A DNA stretch of 64,000 nt from Firmicutes bacterium UBA5010 (GTDB lineage: Bacteria; Bacillota; Clostridia; Tissierellales; Sedimentibacteraceae). The notes under the pieces are model-generated. The model was not told where the DNA came from. It was given only the letters and a program-made list of their open reading frames with translations, and made no database searches. Both the position numbers and the translations under genes were made by a program. Shown here piece by piece: positions 61,098-64,000 of this stretch; within the stretch, counting starts at the first letter, position 1, and every line of letters begins with the position of its first letter. The stretch is taken from the NCBI GenBank assembly GCA_002396645.1, contig DGYI01000015.1, positions 186,001 to 250,000 of the forward strand. Direction: 5' to 3'.

Positions 61098-62465
61098 TTA
61101 TAAAGCGGGCACAGCTTCTGCTATTCGTAATGATTCTCTATACTGTTCAGCTTTTGCTATAAGAGTAAACTCTACAGTTGCATTGTGGTTTTGCTTGACA
61201 ACCTCTTCTATCTCTTCTAAGTTAACCTTAAAAAATTCTTTTCTTGAATTAACTTTATTTACCTCATAATTTCTAAAATGTTGGTGTAAAATAGTCTCTA
61301 AAGTAGGGGCATCTTCTGAAAAAACCATGGCATGAACATCAAACTCAAAGGGAACAGAAGCGCTGCTGAGTTCATTTATTCTATCCATTGGTTCGAGCCT
61401 TCTTGTCATGCCTATTTTATATATATTTTCTCCAAATGATCCTATATTTGAAATTATATATACAAAACCTGCTCTTGTGTTCTGTTCTCTTTGTAGTACA
61501 TTTTCTTTATCCTTTTCAAGAAGTTTTAACTTATCTTCAAGCTCTTGAATTTTATCTAAATATAATTTCTTTTCAATATCATTATCTGTTTTTTGTAGAT
61601 AGCTAATTAGTTTAGAAACTTCGTTTTTAAATTGCTTTTCTTCTTTATCTATTTTTGCCTTTTCTTTTTCTATTTCACGTCTCACCTTTTCTTCTTCAAC
61701 CATTTTTTCTTTTATGGCCTTCTGTTGTTCCTTTTCTTGTTGAAGTTTTATTTGATAATTATATATTAAATTAAATTCGTTTAATTTTAGATCTAATAAT
61801 TTCTTGCTTAGCTCAATTTTATCAACTGCAAAAATTGTATTGAGAGTTTCAAAAGTCTTAATTATTTTGCCTCTGCTTGCGTCGGCATTACTTATTGTAA
61901 GGTTTGATAATATGTTCTCTGTTTCTGCACTGAAACACCTAAGAATTTGCTTTATTTGAGAATTTATAGTTTTTTTATTCTCAGATGACTTTATAATTAG
62001 AGCTTCATCATTTTTAATTATCTCTTTTTCTTCTAAACTTAACATGGAAATTTCATTTTTTAACTGGGCTGACGTGATATTATCATAATTGCGCACATCT
62101 GAAACTTTACTTATAAGCTCCTTTTCATAGCTTGCGATATCTGTTTGTATATTTTTCTTCTCGTTTTCTAGCTTTTTAATCTCATTTTTTAATGATTCTA
62201 ATTTTGTACTTAAATCGTTTTGTTGCTTATCTGCATCTTTTTTTGTGTTTTCTATTTCGCCAAGTATTTTTTCGTAATCCCCGTATGTATTATACAATTC
62301 GATATCAATTCTTTTACTTTTTCTATTCCTTGCCTGGATTAATATTACAGCTATAATTAAAGTTATCCCATATCCTGGCCATAACACCGCCATTAAAATT
62401 ATAAACCAATCCTTAAAATAAAATGGTGTATTATCGGTATTTTGTGTGCGATTGTTGTTTTCCAT
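61098..62465 (-). CDS. Membrane-anchored DUF4041 / GIY-YIG (T5orf172) protein, SNIPE-like
   Basis: The 455-residue protein has an N-terminal membrane helix (about residues 17-43) and long coiled coils (about residues 60-130 and 240-325). A middle DUF4041-like part (about residues 150-240) lies between them. The C-terminal GIY-YIG domain of the T5orf172/Mug113 type has GFVYIISN...YKIGMTRR and the Glu in TLETILHQHF (about residues 333-400). As I recall, this order (membrane helix, DUF4041, GIY-YIG) is that of SNIPE, a membrane nuclease that cuts incoming phage DNA. It lies between integrase and repressor, where phages often carry superinfection-exclusion genes. GGAGGAG precedes the ATG. Confidence 0.82.
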   Translation of the reverse strand: MENNNRTQNTDNTPFYFKDWFIILMAVLWPGYGITLIIAVILIQARNRKSKRIDIELYNTYGDYEKILGEIENTKKDADKQQNDLSTKLESLKNEIKKLENEKKNIQTDIASYEKELISKVSDVRNYDNITSAQLKNEISMLSLEEKEIIKNDEALIIKSSENKKTINSQIKQILRCFSAETENILSNLTISNADASRGKIIKTFETLNTIFAVDKIELSKKLLDLKLNEFNLIYNYQIKLQQEKEQQKAIKEKMVEEEKVRREIEKEKAKIDKEEKQFKNEVSKLISYLQKTDNDIEKKLYLDKIQELEDKLKLLEKDKENVLQREQNTRAGFVYIISNIGSFGENIYKIGMTRRLEPMDRINELSSASVPFEFDVHAMVFSEDAPTLETILHQHFRNYEVNKVNSRKEFFKVNLEEIEEVVKQNHNATVEFTLIAKAEQYRESLRIAEAVPAL

Positions 62466-62487
62466 TACTCCTCCTTTTATCTAACCT

Positions 62488-62955
62488 CTAACCTTCATAA
62501 TTAAATTTATACACAGATAGCGGATTAAAGTAAATACAACAGTTGTCCACTTCTGCATATAGACCATACTTATTAGTATAATATTGCAGGGTATCTTTTA
62601 AAAACTCTTCTGTTACGTCTAAGTATTCTGCTAGTTCATATAGGCTTGTACAGCATTTAAAAGAAGCTTGTACAAGTAATTTTAAAGGTATCAGTCTTTC
62701 ATATCCCCATTTGCGAGCAATTAATTCTTGCTTTCTGTTAGATATATTTTTCATATCAATTATATTTCCTACCGAGGTATGATAATGACCTAATTCCTCT
62801 GCAAGTATGCATTTCTTTTCTTTTGCAGTTTCTATTTTTTTATTTATAGATATGTAACCGTCGCAATATAAACCTTTTATCCCTTTTGGAAAATTTATTT
62901 CATACACTTCTATATTTTCAGAATTAGCTTCGCATATTAAATCTTCATACGTCAT
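62488..62955 (-). CDS. ImmA/IrrE family metallopeptidase-like protein
   Basis: The 155-residue protein is of the ImmA/IrrE type, which in ICEBs1 cleaves the repressor to induce the element. The zinc motif region reads CILAEELGHYHTSVGN (about residues 49-64). The family HExxH is changed to EExxH, a variant also common in phage homologues as far as I recall. RKWGYERLIPL follows. It lies directly after the repressor gene and probably acts on it. Confidence 0.88.
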   Translation of the reverse strand: MTYEDLICEANSENIEVYEINFPKGIKGLYCDGYISINKKIETAKEKKCILAEELGHYHTSVGNIIDMKNISNRKQELIARKWGYERLIPLKLLVQASFKCCTSLYELAEYLDVTEEFLKDTLQYYTNKYGLYAEVDNCCIYFNPLSVYKFNYEG

Positions 62956-62964
62956 AGAGTCATC

Positions 62965-63297
62965 TTATTTATTTTTTCTCTTACTAAGTACAAATTGTTT
63001 AAATTCTTCTATAGCTTGTAATTCTTCTTCAGTAAATTCATCATCATCATGGTGTGCTGCTATAGTGTTAATCTCATTATCAAAATTTTCGGTAATATTA
63101 TCATCTACTAAAAAGTCTAAGCTACAGTTAAAATATTTTGACAATTTTCTTAGGGTTGAAAGCTTAATGTTTTCAGTTCCCTTTTTGTAGAAACCATCTA
63201 TTGTAGTATAGGGTATTCCCGTTTCTTTTGATAATTGATTAATATTTTCTATTCCCTTATCTAGCATTAACTTTTCTAACTTATTTAAAAATGACAT
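62965..63297 (-). CDS. XRE-family phage repressor (CI-like)
   Basis: The 110-residue protein has an N-terminal helix-turn-helix (LEKLMLDKGIENINQLSKETGIPYTTIDGFYKKGTENIKLSTLRKLSKYF). An acidic tail follows (DDDEFTEEELQAIEEFKQFVLSKR), typical of ImmA-controlled repressors. I place the start at 63297 (MSFLNKLEK), with GGAGGAATG before it, because the longer frame would begin at the -10 of its own promoter. The gene is read away from the Cro-like gene. Confidence 0.9.
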   Translation of the reverse strand: MSFLNKLEKLMLDKGIENINQLSKETGIPYTTIDGFYKKGTENIKLSTLRKLSKYFNCSLDFLVDDNITENFDNEINTIAAHHDDDEFTEEELQAIEEFKQFVLSKRKNK

Positions 63298-63337
63298 TGT
63301 TTCATTCCTCCGATATAGCTTGTACGTATTTATAGAC

Positions 63338-63366
63338 ATTATATACTATAAAAATTACGTTGTAAA
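63338..63366 (-). promoter_or_regulatory. Promoter of the repressor gene
   Basis: On the minus strand TTTACA (63361-63366) and TATAAT (63338-63343) are 17 bases apart. The operator-like repeat TTAC-GTT-GTAA (63355-63365) overlaps the -35. Confidence 0.8.
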
Positions 63367-63447
63367 GAAAAAAGTTACCTTAAAACGTAAAAAAGTATTG
63401 ACATATTACGCCGCGGGGTATATAATCAAACAAAAGTTACCCTGTAA
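63355..63447. promoter_or_regulatory. Three operator-like repeats of the immunity region
   Basis: TTAC-N3-GTAA occurs at 63355-63365 (GTT) and at 63437-63447 (CCT). An imperfect copy, TTAC-CTT-AAAA, lies at 63375-63385, and trailing CGTAA follows two of them. They flank the divergent promoters and are probably bound by the repressor and the Cro-like protein. Confidence 0.7.
63398..63426 (+). promoter_or_regulatory. Early (Cro-side) promoter
   Basis: TTGACA (63398-63403) and TATAAT (63421-63426) are 17 bases apart, a perfect consensus. An operator-like repeat (63437-63447) lies over the expected start point of transcription. Confidence 0.9.
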
Positions 63448-63470
63448 CGTAAATAAAGTGAGGTGATTGA

Positions 63471-63707
63471 ATGTTTATGAATTTAAAAATAGAAATGCTA
63501 AAGTTAGGAATTACAAACAAAGATATTTCTAAAGAAATAGAAACATCTACAAAAACTACCTATAACAAATTAAATGGATTTTCTGAATTTACTAGGAAGG
63601 AAATGTACACAATACGCGATAAGTTTTTTAAAGATAAAACTATAGAGTATCTATTTGAAACGTCAGAAAATTGCAGCTCTGGACGAATTAACGTACACAA
63701 AAATTAA
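63471..63707 (+). CDS. Cro-like small regulator
   Basis: The 78-residue protein reads MFMNLKIEMLKLGITNKDISKEIETSTKTTYNKLNGFSEFTRKEMYTIRDKFF, with a helix-turn-helix at about residues 13-37. IEYLFETSE near the end is typical of phage Cro-type proteins. GAGGTGATTGA precedes the ATG. It is the first gene of the rightward early transcript. The last residues overlap another small frame. Confidence 0.85.
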   Translation: MFMNLKIEMLKLGITNKDISKEIETSTKTTYNKLNGFSEFTRKEMYTIRDKFFKDKTIEYLFETSENCSSGRINVHKN

Positions 63708-63777
63708 AAAGTTAATGAAAGAATATAACTGCACATTTGATGAACTTTTTAATTCAGAACCAAAATATAAAAACTAA
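63655..63777 (+). CDS. Possible small overlapping gene (40 codons)
   Basis: In the +1 frame relative to the Cro-like gene, a TTG at 63655 opens a frame to TAA at 63775-63777. It contains KRQKIAALDELTYTKIKKLMKEYNCTFDELF, which looks like real helical protein sequence, similar to the tail of XRE regulators. No strong ribosome site precedes the TTG. It could be translated by a frameshift from the gene upstream or be a remnant. Confidence 0.35.
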   Translation: MKRQKIAALDELTYTKIKKLMKEYNCTFDELFNSEPKYKN

Positions 63778-63792
63778 GAAAGGAGTGTAGAT

Positions 63793-63984
63793 GTGGAAAA
63801 AGATAAATTAATAATCAAAGTACAAAGGGAAGAAAAAGTAAGAGGCTGGAAACCAATAACGATAACATCAGATAGTTATGAAAAAATATCAGACTTAAAA
63901 GGGCAAACAGGATTACCGCCTCACAAGATTATAAGCTTAATTTTAGAGTTTGCATTAGAAAGAATTGAAATCACAGAGGATTAA
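63793..63984 (+). CDS. Small phage protein, ribbon-helix-helix-like
   Basis: The 63-residue protein has WKPITITSDSYEKISDLKGQTGLPPHKIISLILEFALERIEI, where a beta strand is followed by two helices, as in Arc-type DNA-binding proteins. The start is a GTG at 63793, with AAAGGAGTG before it. The function is unknown; its position suggests a role in early phage gene control. Another ribosome binding site (AAGGAG) near 63988 points to a further gene beyond the window. Confidence 0.65.
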   Translation: MEKDKLIIKVQREEKVRGWKPITITSDSYEKISDLKGQTGLPPHKIISLILEFALERIEITED

Positions 63985-64000
63985 CCTAAGGAGCAATAAA

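Larger units (their letters stand above)
59385..64000. mobile_element. Left part of a temperate phage-like element integrated at tRNA-Arg
   Basis: The region holds, in order, a large serine recombinase next to the tRNA, a membrane nuclease-like gene, an ImmA/IrrE-like gene, a repressor, divergent consensus promoters with operator-like repeats, a Cro-like gene and a small early gene. This is the lysogeny module and start of the early region of a temperate phage. No structural genes are in view, so an integrative conjugative element is not excluded. The right end is beyond the window. Confidence 0.8.

Noticed and set aside
1..64000. CRISPR arrays, insertion sequences and rRNA genes
   Set aside because: No regularly spaced direct repeats, no transposase frame and no rRNA-like sequence were seen.

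Overview
The window is a 64 kb piece of chromosome around the replication origin of a low-GC, Gram-positive, anaerobic bacterium, most likely in Clostridia or Tissierellia. The evidence is the AT-rich sequence with AGGAGG-type ribosome binding sites, the gene order rpmH/rnpA/yidD/yidC/jag/mnmE/mnmG/rsmG/noc/parA/parB on one side of the origin and dnaA/dnaN/yaaA/recF/gyrB/gyrA on the other, an electron-bifurcating type [FeFe] hydrogenase, a T-box before serS and PyrR-type RNA sites. The species cannot be named from the sequence alone.

Layout. Positions 1-345 hold the 5' end of a membrane protein gene with Fur-like boxes. Positions 570-7377 are a complete UMP pathway cluster read leftwards (hutD-like, pyrB, pyrI, pyrC, pyrF, pyrK, pyrD, pyrE). 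It has a PyrR-type transcription attenuator at its head and a second PyrR-type site fused to the pyrB ribosome binding site. Positions 7.6-15.7 kb hold mixed single genes: a BAX-inhibitor membrane protein, an S41 lipoprotein, a MATE pump, an S66 peptidase, an acetyltransferase, and a regulator-hydrolase pair. Positions 15.8-17.5 kb hold an archaeal-type aspartyl-tRNA synthetase behind a leader peptide rich in Asn and Asp codons and a set of mutually exclusive hairpins. Positions 17.5-25.8 kb hold two perfect parS sites, a glycerophosphodiesterase, DUF951, a choloylglycine-hydrolase-like protein, YedF, a DJ-1-like protein, CvpA, a cysteine desulfurase, a methyltransferase and a PEBP protein.

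Positions 26-30.5 kb are the four-gene hydrogenase operon. Positions 30.6-39.9 kb are the leftward origin cluster, from rpmH through parB. The origin itself lies at about 39.94-40.48 kb, with a further DnaA box between dnaA and dnaN. Most genes on both sides read away from the origin, and the parS sites lie 18-23 kb to its left, where ParA and ParB (31-32 kb) would act. Positions 40.5-49.2 kb run dnaA to gyrA. They are followed by a three-gene sigma-factor partner-switch cassette whose kinase lacks its ATP-binding motifs, then T-box-serS, a NUDIX gene, a membrane LuxR regulator paired with an orphan solute-binding lipoprotein, two zinc-ribbon genes, a D,D-carboxypeptidase and an XRE-cupin regulator.

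From the tRNA-Arg(CCT) gene at 59385 to the window end lies the left part of a temperate-phage-like element: a large serine recombinase, a membrane-anchored DUF4041/GIY-YIG protein resembling the SNIPE anti-phage nuclease, an ImmA/IrrE protein, a repressor, a divergent promoter pair with three operator-like repeats, a Cro-like gene and a small early gene. The right end of the element is outside the window.

The most interesting points are the Asn/Asp leader-peptide attenuator before aspS, the two modes of PyrR control in one operon, the SNIPE-like gene in the lysogeny module, the recombinase reading frame that runs into the antisense of the tRNA, the sensor-like LuxR/solute-binding pair, and a hairpin between the Shine-Dalgarno sequence and the start codon of the cysteine desulfurase.
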